Shown: positions 53,363 through 64,000 of the stretch, piece after piece | Layout of the letters: each line of letters opens with the position of its first letter | Position numbering within the stretch: position 1 is the stretch's first letter | Assembly (NCBI GenBank): GCA_021234155.1 | Contig: JAJEKV010000056.1 | Coordinates: forward strand, 3,205,330-3,269,329 | Direction of reading: 5' to 3' | DNA: 64,000 bases | Source: Isoetes taiwanensis | Lineage: Eukaryota > Streptophyta > Lycopodiopsida > Isoetales > Isoetaceae | The notes under the pieces: model-generated | Told to the model about the DNA's origin: nothing | The model's input: the letters and a program-made list of their open reading frames with translations, nothing else | Databases searched by the model: none | Program-made: the position numbers and the translations under genes

Positions 53363-54720
53363 ATGGGCATTGGGCTCTCCAGTTCCACCATGTATAGCTG
53401 CATTTCCATGGAAGGTTCTTCCCCATGGTAAAGCAACCAAACTTCTTGGTATCCCTGTAGCTGTTCATATTTCATCTGAAGATGCTTGGAAAGCAGTAAT
53501 TACGGGCTTGAAAAAATACCCTTTTTATTGGTCCACATTTAAGCTCTCTATGGCAGGATGAATTATTGTGGTTAAGTCAGTTTTGAGTAGCATCCATGTA
53601 TATATGGCCTCATTCATGCTGGCTCCACAGTCAAAAGTCCAACTTATTATTAGGGTTGTCAGGAACTTCATATGGGGGGAACAGAGGAGAACACTGATAT
53701 CAAAGTCAGTTGGGCAAAGTGCATGTTGCCGAAGCATTTTGGCGGCCTTAGGATGATTAATTTTCTTTTGCAGAGCAAGGTGATAAATTTTAAGTTTATT
53801 TGGAGAATTTTAAATAACGTGGACGAGTCCCCAGGTTCCTGCCTTGTGTATCAGTCTTTGCAAATGTGCATCTCTTTTGGATCTCCATCTGTTAGGCCAC
53901 TTCTCCTTTTGGCTCTATTTTACCCACTAGCAGCATACCCTATGCTTCTCCATTTCTCAGAGGATTGCTTACTGCATGGGAGACTATACGATCTCTATTT
54001 CATTTTCATCATCTTGCACATACTAGCATTAATGCAAGCTATTGGTGGATTCCTTTAGATGGTGGTCCTCTAGTATCTTCGCTCCGTCCGTTGACATAGT
54101 GCTGATGGAAATTGGCAGGTGTGCATCTAATATCCGATTGGTATAATAACCAAACACACTTGCTGACTTGGAAAGAGTTTAGAGCTAATTTCCTCTTTTT
54201 AAGGTGGGATCAGGCAAGTTCAGTTCTGCCTCCAATAGCACAAGTGGATGCCCTTCAGCTTGGGTGGTACACGAGTTTGTCAAAGCAGATAAGTTGGTGA
54301 ACTCCATGTATAAGATCTTGCTTGCTACTGAAGTCATGCCTCCTTCAGCAAAGTGGCCTTTGATCATCCCTAGGGACCGGCAGAAAGCAGTATAGAAATG
54401 GGTATGGGATAAACTGCTCCATCCCAAGGTATTTATTTTGTGGTGGAAAATTATTCATTGCTGTGTGCGCGTTAATCTTGTGGTGCACATATTTCATCCA
54501 TATGTGTCTGCACTTTGTCCCCTATGTACAGAGAGGGACAAGACAATTGAGCATTGCTTCTTCCTGTGTCAACACATTAGGCATGCTTTGATGTGGCTTC
54601 AAGGCCTTTTTTACTACAGTTTGAATAGTCAGCATGTGTTATTAGCAGTCTACCCAATTGACTGGGAAAATTCGGCAAAAAGGGCTTTTCATCTGGCTTC
54701 TGCATGGATCATTTGATCCA
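53363..54720 (+). pseudogene. LINE (L1-like) reverse transcriptase C-terminal fragment
   Basis: Begins at the CACTA-like end. It reads KATKLLGIPVAVHISSEDAW, TFKLSMAGRIIVVKSVLSSI, YMASFMLAPQSKVQ, VVRNFIWGEQ and, in the next frame, WAKCMLPKHFGGLRMINF. These are the thumb-side blocks of plant L1-type LINEs. Further on (54420-54600) the zf-RVT region appears: FILWWKIIHCCVRVNLV, then CPLCTERDKTIEHCFFLCQH. Several frameshifts. RT catalytic motifs are absent, so only the 3' part of a LINE is present. It is a different family from the antisense LINE at 14.7-20.5 kb. Confidence 0.88.
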
Positions 54721-55199
54721 TTTGGAAGAGAAGGAATCTTCTCATATTCAAAGGTCATGTTTGTTTTGATGCATAGATTCTTGTCGAGGCCTACTAACGA
54801 ATTGTCAAAGCTCAGGTATTCATCAATAGCTAAAAAAATAAGGGAACAAGGGAACGAAAAACAATACAGTGACTAAAGAGTCCCTAAAAACTTGGTAAAT
54901 TGGCGCGACGTGAGGAAAGAAGAAAGGAGAAGGAAAGAGAAATGACTATCGCAGAGGAATCAAGGAGAAAATCAAGGGAAATTGTGAGATAATATGACTT
55001 GCGAAAAAGGTAAAGCAGTCGAGGGACGCTCGCAGATAGACAAGGTTGCATAATGGCTATCAATGCCAGCTGGATCAAAGGAAAGATGGAGTAAGGGAGA
55101 AGTAAAAGGTTGATAATCTGTAAAGAAAATATCAAATATAAAGCAACATTCTTTATTTATAACCATAATGATGCACAAAAATCCAACCTAGCTATCCAG

Positions 55200-57062
55200 C
55201 GCTGCTATGTACGTAACAACTGGTACACCAAGAGTTGCATTAAGAGGACCAAGGGGGCTGGATCAAAGCAGGAGGAGGTAGAGCAAGATGGGGCGTCTGT
55301 GGCGGAGAAGCCATTAAGGAAGTATGGTCGAGAGGCATAACATTAGGAAAAGGTGGAGAAGAGGGAGGGACAACGTTATAGAAAAAATGACGACGAAAGC
55401 AATATGGCAAAAATGACCACAAGTAGTACAACGGAGGGATGACGGGTTAGAGGGAGAAGTGGGGGAAGATGAAAAAGAAGAAGGCGAGCTGTAGGGGAAA
55501 CTCCTTGAATAGGACAAACGTTTCTCTTGGGCTAGCTTTTTGGCTTGCTAAAGACGTTTAAATTCGTCAGAGAAATAATCAAACTAGAGGATTCGCTAAA
55601 TTGTAATGCAATGTCGTAGCCATGTTGATCAGCAATAAGCACTAATTCATCTCTTGGTGTACTAGTTGTTTACCTCCTTGCCATTTGAAATCCTCCTGAA
55701 TTGCCACCACCACAGTAGCTAGACTACCGTGGATCCATCTAAGCTAGATGTCATCATAGGAGCAAACTTATAATAATGATAAGTCGAGTCAGGCTCAAAG
55801 ATAGTAGTAGGTCGGGGCGGCTCACTCATAAATGTCCTACTGAAGGTATTCAAGTCGTATCTGAACGGATAATTGTTGCAACATAAATGCTTAAAAGTTC
55901 CTAAAGAGTGGCCCATTGCTATTAAAGCTCATGGAGTAACTAAGTATAACCTGGGTCTGTCGGGGTTGAAGGAACTAGCATCAAGAAAAATAGGGGATGC
56001 ATTTGACATGGAGGGAAAAAGAGGAGCCACTTGCAGAGAATGAAAGAATGGGAGGATGAACATGCAATATGGAGGAAGGAGTAGGGGGAACTCCTTGAAT
56101 AGGACAAATGTTTTTCTTGCCTTTTGGCTTGCTAAAGACGTTTAAATTTGGCAGAGAAATAATCAAACTAGAGGATTTGCTAAATTGTAATGCAATGTCG
56201 TAGCCATGTTGATCATCGATAAGCACTAATTCATCTCTTGGTGTACTAGTTGTTTACCTTCTTTTGCCATTTGAAATCCTCCTGAATTTCCATCACCACA
56301 GTAGCTAGACTATTATGGATCCATCTAAGCTAGATGTCATCATAGAAGCAAACTTATAATAATGATAAGTCGAGTCGCGCTCAAAGATAGTAGTAGGTCG
56401 GGCAGCTCACTCGCAAATGTCCTACTGAAGAAATTCAAGTTGTATCTAAACGGATAATTGTTGCAACATAAATGCTTAAAAGTTCCTAAAGAGTGGCCAA
56501 TTGCTATTGAAGCTCATGAGGTAACTAAGTATAACCTGGGTCTGTCGAAGGAACTGGCATCAAGAAAAATAGGGGATGCATTCGACATGGAGGGAAAAAG
56601 AGGAGCCACTTGCAGAGAATGAAAAGAATGGGAGGATGAACATGCAATATGGAGGAAGGAAAAGAAGCAATAGAAGATGGGGACAACCAAAAGGAAAAAA
56701 TGGTGGATGTGGGAGAGAGGGATGACATAGTAGAGAAAGAGCCTTGTTCAATGGAGTTCAGCTTCGGAAACAAGGAAGCTTTCCGTTGGTGACGAGTACC
56801 CGCCACATGGGCCAGCTGTTGCAGGAAAATTGGACGAGGTGTAGCGGCAGTGGAGGTGTCGGAGGATGTGGATAAGTTCAATGACCTTTGAAAGAGCATG
56901 AAGAGAAGATCGACCACAAAGATTGCCATGACGATGATGTCCAGAAAGGATCTGGCGATGAAGCTGGATGGGAACAAATCCGCTTGAAGAGGCATATCGT
57001 ATGTAGGGTACTAATGGGGAAGGAAGAGATGATGCTGTGAGAAGATGCCGATAACTGGTCAC
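55200..57062 (-). pseudogene. Reverse-strand gag-like region, unknown element
   Basis: A TATA box (CTATATAAATAG on the reverse strand, 57085-57074) precedes an ATG at 57062 (MTSYRHLLTASSLPSPLVPY). Downstream ORFs (56995-56525, 56226-55981, 55916-55719) are separated by possible introns. At about 55430-55390 the reverse strand reads CTTCGHFCHIAFVV, a near zinc knuckle C-x2-C-x4-H-x4 with Val in place of the last Cys, suggesting retroelement Gag. No protease, RT or integrase is recognisable. The middle is duplicated in tandem, so the gene is broken. Confidence 0.35.
55491..56660. repeat. Perfectly adjacent 590-bp tandem duplication
   Basis: Copy 1 is 55491-56080 and copy 2 is 56081-56660; both run from 'gtagggg-aactccttgaat' to 'catgcaatatggaggaagga' without spacer. 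They differ by scattered substitutions and small deletions. Confidence 0.92.
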
Positions 57063-57085
57063 AAGAATGAATACTATTTATATAG

Positions 57086-58660
57086 ATGACCCGTCCCTTC
57101 CAAGAATACCGATCCAAGTTCATCTCTATCAAAATCGCCCCTTCTTCCATGTTCACAGAAGAAGCATACAAAAAATGCTCATGAAATTTGCCCCTTCTAA
57201 ATTACCCCTAAAATAAAAAATACTAAGCGTAATGTATGGCCTTGAATACGAGTATGCACGTACCATAAGATTTTAGTGCAAATTTGTCCCAAGATAACAA
57301 CCCTTTCAAACTATACAACCCAAACCATTGGAAATTTATGGCAACTCTACAACTTTATCCAGATTGTGCTAAGGAATCATTCGAGATTGATGCCTTGTGC
57401 AATCGCCATGGATAAATGAAACTTTTTGCAGATGCTTAGATGAATTCTTAGATGTAACGAAGGATGAAAAGGATGTATGCATATAGGAAAAACTTTCTAC
57501 AGTATGGAGTACAAACTTCACTAGATTTTTCTTTGTCCTGGTTTGAAAATGTTAAATTTATGCTTTTTTATGGCAGTGGCAAATGTCACTGCCCATGGGC
57601 AGTAGAGGCTTTGTCAAACCTCATCTATCTATCTATCTAAAACCACATCCCTTAGGAGGTTAGTTTTGTAGCAGAACACAAAGGAGTCTACATGACATTC
57701 AACTAGTAAGGTAAGACACAACAACCACTCAACAAGCTTGGCCCTTCAATTGCCACTAAACATGCCCTCTAGTTCTACTTGCATCCCACAAGAACAACTA
57801 TGCGATATACATATCAACAACATTGAAGAACAATTGAAGCAAGAAAGAAAGACTTGAACTATGAATGTTTTGATCATCATGAGCCGAATCTAACACTTAG
57901 CATTATTGGATGTAGGGGAGGCAATTTAATGTATTCAAATGCTTGAGCCACATTCTTTTTGCTACCAACAAACAGATATGGGGCTAAGCCTTTGCATTGT
58001 GCAATCTTAGATATGTGTTGTTTGCTATAGGATACATGCATCCTACAAGGCTTTTCACTTGTATTTGAGATAACACAATCTAGGCTTATGTACGTGCTTC
58101 TATTTGGCTGTTAATGATTCTAACCTAATTCTTGCTCAAGTTCTTGCTTTGATGCCAAGGGAAAAATAGCATCACACTCATCCTCGTCTCCAGCTCCACA
58201 AAAAATAAAACAACATGTTAAGTGGAATTGTGTTCGATATTATTGAAGAAGGATTTATGTGACATCAATATAGGATATGACTTATTTGACAGCCTACAAG
58301 GCTCTTGCTTTTGTCCACAATTCCACAAATAATCATAGAAGGTATTTGGAAAGGGCAACCCCTAGACCCTGCACCCTGGACTACCACAATCGTCGGATCC
58401 ATCGATCTTACGGCCCAGACCATATGTTGGAGCCTTTGGGCACCTCTCGTTTCGCTTATGGTCATTTATGATTGGGATGCCTGTGATTTTTAAATATGAA
58501 ATACAAATTTGCCTAAGGTTTATAGTTTCAGGAATTATATCCATATCAAATCCCCCTGAAACCCTCTGTTATTATGCTACATATATCAACATCTTGTTTG
58601 TAAATTAATTTTTTATGGATGTATCAAACATTTACAAAAGAGTTATGGGGATGCACATGT
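57086..58660. other. AT-rich intergenic, no gene seen
   Basis: I find no supported coding region. A short 'ctatctatctatcta' stretch lies near 57625. Small ORFs at 58265-58544 on both strands overlap each other and have no recognisable features. Confidence 0.5.
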
Positions 58661-58662
58661 GT

Positions 58663-58804
<142 letters not shown>

Positions 58805-60681
58805 GGCATTCTTACGTCATGCCACATTGGCAGCATCCATGAGGACATATGACTGATACCTTGAGACTTGAACACAAGCTCTCTTAATTGCTAACCCTAG
58901 GTATACTAGTAAGCAACTGATAGGGGTATACCTTATTCTAGCTTTTATTTTTGTAGAATTGAAGCCTCAGCTCTTTTACTTCTAGACATATATAAACATA
59001 ATCATGTTTGAACATCAATGATGCCACTTTGTTCAGATAACAATGTACCATATAGAAGCTCTTGTTTATCTACGATGTGCTCTACATTTTCTTAATATCT
59101 AGCATAATAATAGGAGGTTACCTTTGTGATTTTTATACGCTTTTTATTATGGTTTTACTATGATTTTATTGATGTATTCATGTGGATGTATGAAATAGTA
59201 TTTCTAGAGTGCACCCATTCATAACCGTCGATTTTATATGAGGAAAATAATTGTGCGGTCATGATTTAGGTTTGTGCGCATGTGATTTTCAACCCTAAAT
59301 TAAAGTGTTCAGGAAGATGTAGAAAAATATTTTTAGGGTTTTTACCTATGCTAATTATCAGGAACCTATGCTACCCTATGCCATTTCTAGGTCTTGGAAC
59401 TATTGTTGATGCTTTGAAAATCCAAGCATACACCCTCGAGCCACCAGAGGGCAACCCTCTGTGCGTAGCACCTTGTTTTTTTTTGCTATTAAATGACGTC
59501 ATTTTATTCATCTTCACATCATGAGTACATTCTACATATCACGTGGAATCCATTCCACTACCTAGACGTGATATGCTGGGAGTTGCTTTGCATGTGATTA
59601 TCTAGTACATATGACAGGTTTAAGGTCTCTACCGCAGGATTGATTAGTCGTGCTTGAATCCATGACCTGGGGGCAATGGATTTTTGAGGTCCCCATTACT
59701 AGACCGATGTTGGCAGGTTTGGACCCGTGACATATGTGTTTTTGAATAATGCTGACACATAAACTAGGTCTTTTTTTAGAAGCATGTCTAAAATTGCCGG
59801 ATTTGGCCATGCTTTGGAGCTTTGCTTAAAAATGGATGCTGCTGTTTCATTTCCACAATCTAGGCTGGATCCAGAACCATGTGAAGCATAGCCTGAAAGA
59901 ACGTTGGAGGTAGCCGCAATGGATGCCGAGGCAGGCATTCACTAGGTTAGAACACTATTGTACAAATTCTTATGCTTAAAATATACGAACAAGAGAAAGG
60001 ATAAAACCAGACACAAAGGCTGCCATGCTTTAGCAAAATCATACTCGAAACCCACTAAATTAATACAACGATTCTTCCAAAGCAAAAGACTTGCCAATCC
60101 TCATGTGTGAAACAAAAGTACCAAAACCAAGCAAGGGAATCGGCTTCGAAGGGATAAGAGTATATCGGATGAACAACTCCAAGAAGCATGCATTGCCCAT
60201 CACAAACCGAACCATTCTTAGTTGCTACCACAAAAATTTCCCAAAAAGATCACTAACCTATATTTCCAGAGTACTCACCGTATACAAGAAAAGGACACCT
60301 AAAAAAATATACATAATGCTCCAAGGCCCAAACAAAAAAAAAGAGGCCCTCAAAAAAGCAAGTTCCAGACAAATATGTGTTCCCACCTCAGAGAATTCGA
60401 GACTACCATTTCTGTCTTCTAGATTATCCAACATAACGGCATGTTCATGTTTCCACAAAACCTATGCATTAGAATTGAATTGAATTGATTTACTAGTAAA
60501 CGTGTGCCCGACATTGCCGCGCATAAGTAGGAGCTATAAGAATTGCTACTCTTTACGATTCCTCTTAGAAATAATGCGTGATTCTGACAATACCAGCCAT
60601 TCGCAAGACGTTGCCGCGTGCGTCCTTCAATAATTGTTAATAAAAAATGATTACGTTAAGAGAACCCTAGCATTACCATGA
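58805..60681. other. Intergenic; one dispersed repeat copy, no clear gene
   Basis: The dispersed repeat end 'ccaccagagggcaaccctct' to 'gcaccttgtttttttt' lies at about 59434-59480. A reverse-strand ORF at 59938-59699 begins MPASASIAATSNVLSGYASH and has no known family. The + ORF at 60091-60483 is Lys/Pro-rich and unconvincing. Confidence 0.5.
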
Positions 60682-60928
60682 GTTCTTGTGGCGTCGAAAT
60701 ATTTTTACCCCGGTTATTGTGATTCCATCGCAAGATATTCCTTGCCGCAGAATCACGAGCCCGGGAAACGGGGTCCCGTTCTGGAGACCCCGTAACCGTA
60801 CACTGACAATGCCACTTTATTCCACGGACAGAATCACCGCCATTTTATTCCACGTGATGGAATCACCATCGTAATTGATTCTGCCCGGTGGAATATCCGA
60901 AGTAAAAATTCAAATTTATTACGTCGTG

Positions 60929-61393
60929 TTATTCTTTGGGAGGTTTTGCAGCTGCTGCGGCTATGGCGGCGGCTATGGCGGAAGAAAGGAGTTGCTCCGG
61001 AACGTCGCCCAGAACGGCCAGATGAACCTGCTGCCTTCTGGGGCTGGATCCAGCAAAGGCAATAGCTGCAGCGGCAGCTGCAGCCATGGAATGCTGATTT
61101 TGGGGTAGACTGATTGAGAGAATCAGAAAAGTTAGATTCGGCATGGCCTTGGGAGACGTATTGGAGGACGGAGCCCCTTGCCGCTGCAACAGAGAGGCTA
61201 TGGTGCCAGCTTTTGGGCGAAGAAGGCGAAACCGGTGGAGAAAGAGGAGACAAAGGAGGCGGGCTCTGTGACAGAACAATGAATGTTGAAGAACAGGGGA
61301 TTTGGCGTTTGGGTCCCGTGTTGGGTGCCTAGATTTTGTGGATAGTAGATGTGGGTGGTACGATTTTGAGTAAAAACAAGTAGAAGCAAACAA
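60929..61393 (-). pseudogene. GC-rich captured sequence in the MULE, unknown parent
   Basis: The reverse strand is open for 154 codons in one frame (61393-60929) with an Ala-rich end (MAAAAAAAIAFAGSSPRRQQ, then HLAVLGDVPEQLLSSA). A second frame (61253-60834) is also open, as GC-rich DNA allows. High GC against AT-rich flanks and a position at the centre of a MULE suggest captured host exons. I cannot name the source gene or be sure of the frame. Confidence 0.4.
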
Positions 61394-61618
61394 TGCACCT
61401 GGATCCGGCAGCCAAATAGTAGCTGTGCCATTGTTGCATGCCAGATATTTGCAGAGGAATGGCCGGTGAAGCTCGGCTTTGAGAAGCGTTAGAGATATAA
61501 TGTTGCAACTCCGTTTTTGCTTTCAAAAAATCAGGGATCCCCTGTTTCGCCAGAACTGCAGCGATCCCCTGTTTCGCCAGAACTGCAATGATGTTTTTGT
61601 GTTGCCCAACGGTGTGGC

Positions 61619-61897
61619 ATGATACTGGATTTTTCCAAGCCGAAATCCTCCATAGCCACTAGAATCCATACCTTCATACCCAAATCACCCAGAACCAGAT
61701 TCGGCAGAGGACCCAGACAGGGCGATGAAGATGAAGAACCCGTTGCTGCTTGTGCTGCCGGAACTCGTTGCTTGCTTGTGCTTATGCTGCTCATTGCTGC
61801 CGGTATTGGCCGTTGCTCTGGCTATGGCAAGCTCTGGCTATGGCGATTCCAGCCTGCTCCGGCCTTTTTCCTACCAGGCTCAACCGTTGGGATATAG
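61619..61897 (+). pseudogene. Second possible captured fragment in the MULE
   Basis: A 92-codon + strand ORF begins MILDFSKPKSSIATRIHTFI and has a hydrophobic middle (CLLVLMLLIAAGIGRC), which could be part of a signal or membrane segment. The overlapping reverse-strand frame is open too. No family recognised. Confidence 0.3.
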
Positions 61898-62264
61898 CTA
61901 GGCTTCCTTTTCAGTTTTTGGTTCTCGGTTTTGCTTTCAAATTAAGAAAGCATTCATAAGCCCAAGCTGTTAAAATGCTTCTGTGCAAAAGATTAAGTGT
62001 TGAATTGATACAGATGAGAAAGTAAGCCTGTTTGTTTTTTTTTTGTCTACCGGTTTGTACTAGTCCAGCCCAAAGAGAACATCCTTCATTTCTTATTGCC
62101 GGAACAGGGTTATGTATGCTTAGCTAAACCATCCTGAACCAGTTGGAATCAGAGGAAATTTATCTTGGACCATTTTCTATGGAATCAAATGAAAATTTGG
62201 GATTGAACCATGGTAATTTTTCCTCCCTGTGGCCTGGCCTGTAGACAGATAGGTCCGGAGCGAT

Positions 62265-62800
62265 TTGAAATCCATGGTGATTCCACCGGAAGGAATATTA
62301 TGGTATGTGATTCTACGGGTTAGAATATTATGGTACGCGGTGATTCCACGGGTTAGAATATCACGGTATGTGATTCCATCTGGCGGAATTACAAGTTGTT
62401 GGTGATTCCACTCGGCAGTATTTCACGAGGTGATTCCACCGGGCAGAATTTTACGGACGTGATTCCGCCGGGGTGTATTTCACCATGGTGATTCCACCTG
62501 GCGGGATATCAAGGTGATTCCGTTTGGTGGAATAGCAAGGTTGTGATTCCGTCTGGCGGAATAACACGATTGTGATTCCGTCTCGCGGAATAAATAGATT
62601 CCGTCTGGTGGAATACATAAGCGGTGATTCCATCTCGAAGAATCGTAAATTGGTGATTCCATCTGGCAGAATAGCAAAGTTGTGATTCTGCCGGAAGGTA
62701 TAAATGACCTGAAAGCGACGCTGTCAGGTACGGATAACGGGGGCTCTGGTACGGATAACGGGGTCTCCGGCCTGGTGATTCCGCGGGATGGAATTTTTTA
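62265..62800. repeat. Subterminal GATTCC repeat array of the MULE
   Basis: About 17 quasi-palindromic units of the form GTGATTCC(A/G)YCTGGCGGAAT, spaced roughly 25-35 bp, fill the right subterminal region. A few inverted copies lie in the left subterminal region (60720-60900). Such arrays are candidate transposase-binding sites. Confidence 0.85.
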
Positions 62801-62849
62801 CGATGGAATCACAATAACCGGGGTAAAAATATTTTGTTCCGTTCTTGTG

Positions 62850-63730
62850 AATGTTGATTAGGATCTTAATGGCATTAGCATTATTACGCAGACACAATAC
62901 AATGTGTAGCAATAAATGCCAAATAGTAGGTGCACGTAGTAGTACCAATTTCACTACGAGGATTAAAAAACTCTTGCGCTTGTGTTTTCGAGAGAAAAAC
63001 CTTAGTAAGAAAATATATAGTGCCATACGGTAATGTTTACGATGAGATTGGGGCACGTTGTATCTTCTATAGCCTATGTAACTTCAATTTCATGCTCTAT
63101 TTTGGACAAGAAATTTATTTCAAAGAAAGATAATTGTAATGATTGGCTACAATCGAACACGTGGACAAAGGTTCCAACCTATGCAAGCCATGGAATTAGA
63201 ATCACAAGATCCTCGAAATATTACAAAGATAAGAAGGAACTGTTAGAGAATGACTTGTTAAGAAAAAGTGGAAAAGTGGCAAATTTTATGGACAAAAAAC
63301 ATGCGGTGAGACATCTAGTTAGAGATCTGTTCGCCACGTGGCCTAAGGTACACCTATACTACAACAGGTTTCTTGGAGTTTGGTATATCTTAAGATGGAC
63401 GGTGTAGATTGACTCCATCTAAGCTTTTATCTTTTTTCATATATACGAACCTTTCTGATTCTCTGGCACTCTATTTTGCAACGGCGTAGCCTAAGTAATA
63501 GAAATTCTTCAATCTTCTTTGCCGTAGTAAGTAATCTTCTTTGCCTCATTTTCATTTTTTTTTCTGAGGTTTACATATGTGCGCTCAAGTTGGGCCAAAT
63601 GGAACCTGTTTCATGATCAGATCGTGCAGAACCAATTATTTTAGTCGTCTCAAAGTAAACAGTATCAATTTACATGATAGCGAGTAAGTAGATTGAGCTC
63701 TAGCTTTTGGAGCTGTGAATTGCTCCGGCA
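62850..63730. other. Region before the final ORF; unconvincing ORF 63033-63407
   Basis: A 124-codon + ORF begins MFTMRLGHVVSSIAYVTS and has a Lys-rich second half (KYYKDKKELLENDLLRKSGK). It has no recognised family and no promoter signal. The stretch 63410-63730 probably contains the 5' region of the next ORF. Confidence 0.35.
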
Positions 63731-64000
63731 ATGGTGGTTCAGGTGGATGCCTTGGATTATGCATGTATGGACTACCCAAATGCATCATCTAACCTGTTTT
63801 TTGCTACTCTGCTCTGGGGTACTCGAAAACATTCTTCTTTTGCACATGTGACGGAGGCCGTTAGTTCCATTGCGTCCGGAGATATGCTTGCCAGACTCAG
63901 TGGCAAATCCAAGCATCTTAGGAACCCAAAATGTGAACCCAGAACAGTGAAGATTACAGATAATGATGCTAGAAAAGGACGGTCTTCCGAGCTAGAGGTG
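63731..64000 (+). CDS. Unknown protein, open to the window end
   Basis: From the ATG at 63731 the frame is open for all 90 remaining codons and leaves the window without a stop. It reads MVVQVDALDYACMDYPNASS, LFFATLLWGTRKHSSF, HVTEAVSSIASGDMLARLSG and a basic end (KSKHLRNPKCEPRTVKITDN). I do not recognise it. The absence of a stop over 270 bp in AT-rich DNA and the protein-like composition give modest support for a real first exon or gene start. Confidence 0.4.
   Translation, partial: MVVQVDALDYACMDYPNASSNLFFATLLWGTRKHSSFAHVTEAVSSIASGDMLARLSGKSKHLRNPKCEPRTVKITDNDARKGRSSELEV

Larger units (their letters stand above)
60691..62840. mobile_element. Complete non-autonomous Mutator-like element (MULE), 2150 bp
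   Basis: The element is flanked by the 9-bp target duplication GTTCTTGTG (60682-60690 and 62841-62849). Its ends are inverted repeats: after six variable bases, AAATATTTTTACCCCGGTTA and the following TTGTGATTCCATCG match perfectly at both ends. Weaker matching continues for about 120 bp, including GGAGACCCCGT. Long inverted repeats plus a 9-bp duplication define Mutator-like elements. There is no transposase. Inside are subterminal GATTCC repeats and a GC-rich central part that looks like captured gene sequence (Pack-MULE type). Confidence 0.92.

Noticed and set aside
52902-53475. Overlapping ORFs on both strands with four-residue repeats
   Set aside because: Explained by the 12-bp minisatellite, whose length is a multiple of three.
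60720-62810. CRISPR-like regularly spaced GATTCC repeats
   Set aside because: Units vary, are quasi-palindromic without unique equal spacers, and lie inside a eukaryotic MULE.

Overview
This is nuclear DNA of a land plant. The evidence is spliceosomal genes with short GT-AG introns, a plant-type MYND ubiquitin protease, fragments of a cytokinin-receptor CHASE domain, WDR83 and NPL4, and a plant complement of mobile elements (Ty1/copia with the TGGTATCAGAGC primer site, Helitron, LINEs, a Mutator-like element, a CACTA-like end). The LINE reverse transcriptase has the 'GCPLSPTLFGLYID' style that I associate with non-seed plants, so a fern or lycophyte is my best guess; a gymnosperm cannot be excluded.

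Layout. 0-3 kb: a small acidic-protein gene behind a 37-bp promoter repeat, then a broken NPL4 fragment between 73-bp direct repeats. 3-11 kb: a TATA box and leader intron in front of two unknown ORFs, followed by a decayed Helitron (repeat-rich N-terminus, HUH Rep, PIF1 helicase). 11.1-12.7 kb: a decayed unknown two-part gene, called family A here. 13.5-25.7 kb: a WDR83 pseudogene whose intron carries a complete-ended but dead copia element (200-bp LTRs, GTTAT target duplication). The copia contains two further insertions: an antisense LINE of about 5.7 kb and a 1.3-kb poly(A) retroposon. 26.4-28.4 kb: a cytokinin-receptor CHASE pseudogene whose last intron holds a foldback MITE and a 185-bp CTAT microsatellite.

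29.5-34.6 kb holds the only clearly intact conventional gene: an 11-exon ubiquitin-specific protease of 1166 residues (membrane segment, MYND, USP catalytic domain, long acidic tail, C-terminal SEC-C motif).

38-50 kb is accessory DNA: a second, better preserved copy of family A interrupted by a 4-kb element with inverted repeats; three paired-palindrome modules; a palindromic satellite; a 284-bp repeat pair around 4.1 kb that includes an intron-bearing acidic repeat-protein pseudogene; and a DUF8039-like transposon-type ORF with three amber stops. 52.6-57.1 kb has a 12-bp minisatellite beside a CACTA-like terminus, a LINE fragment, and a reverse-strand gag-like region with a perfectly adjacent 590-bp tandem duplication. 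60.7-62.8 kb is a complete non-autonomous Mutator-like element with a 9-bp target duplication and GC-rich cargo. The window ends inside an open reading frame.

Overall this is a graveyard of elements and gene fragments around one functional gene. The best candidate for something undescribed is family A (11.3-12.6 and 39.2-44.7 kb) with its palindrome modules; its function is unknown to me.
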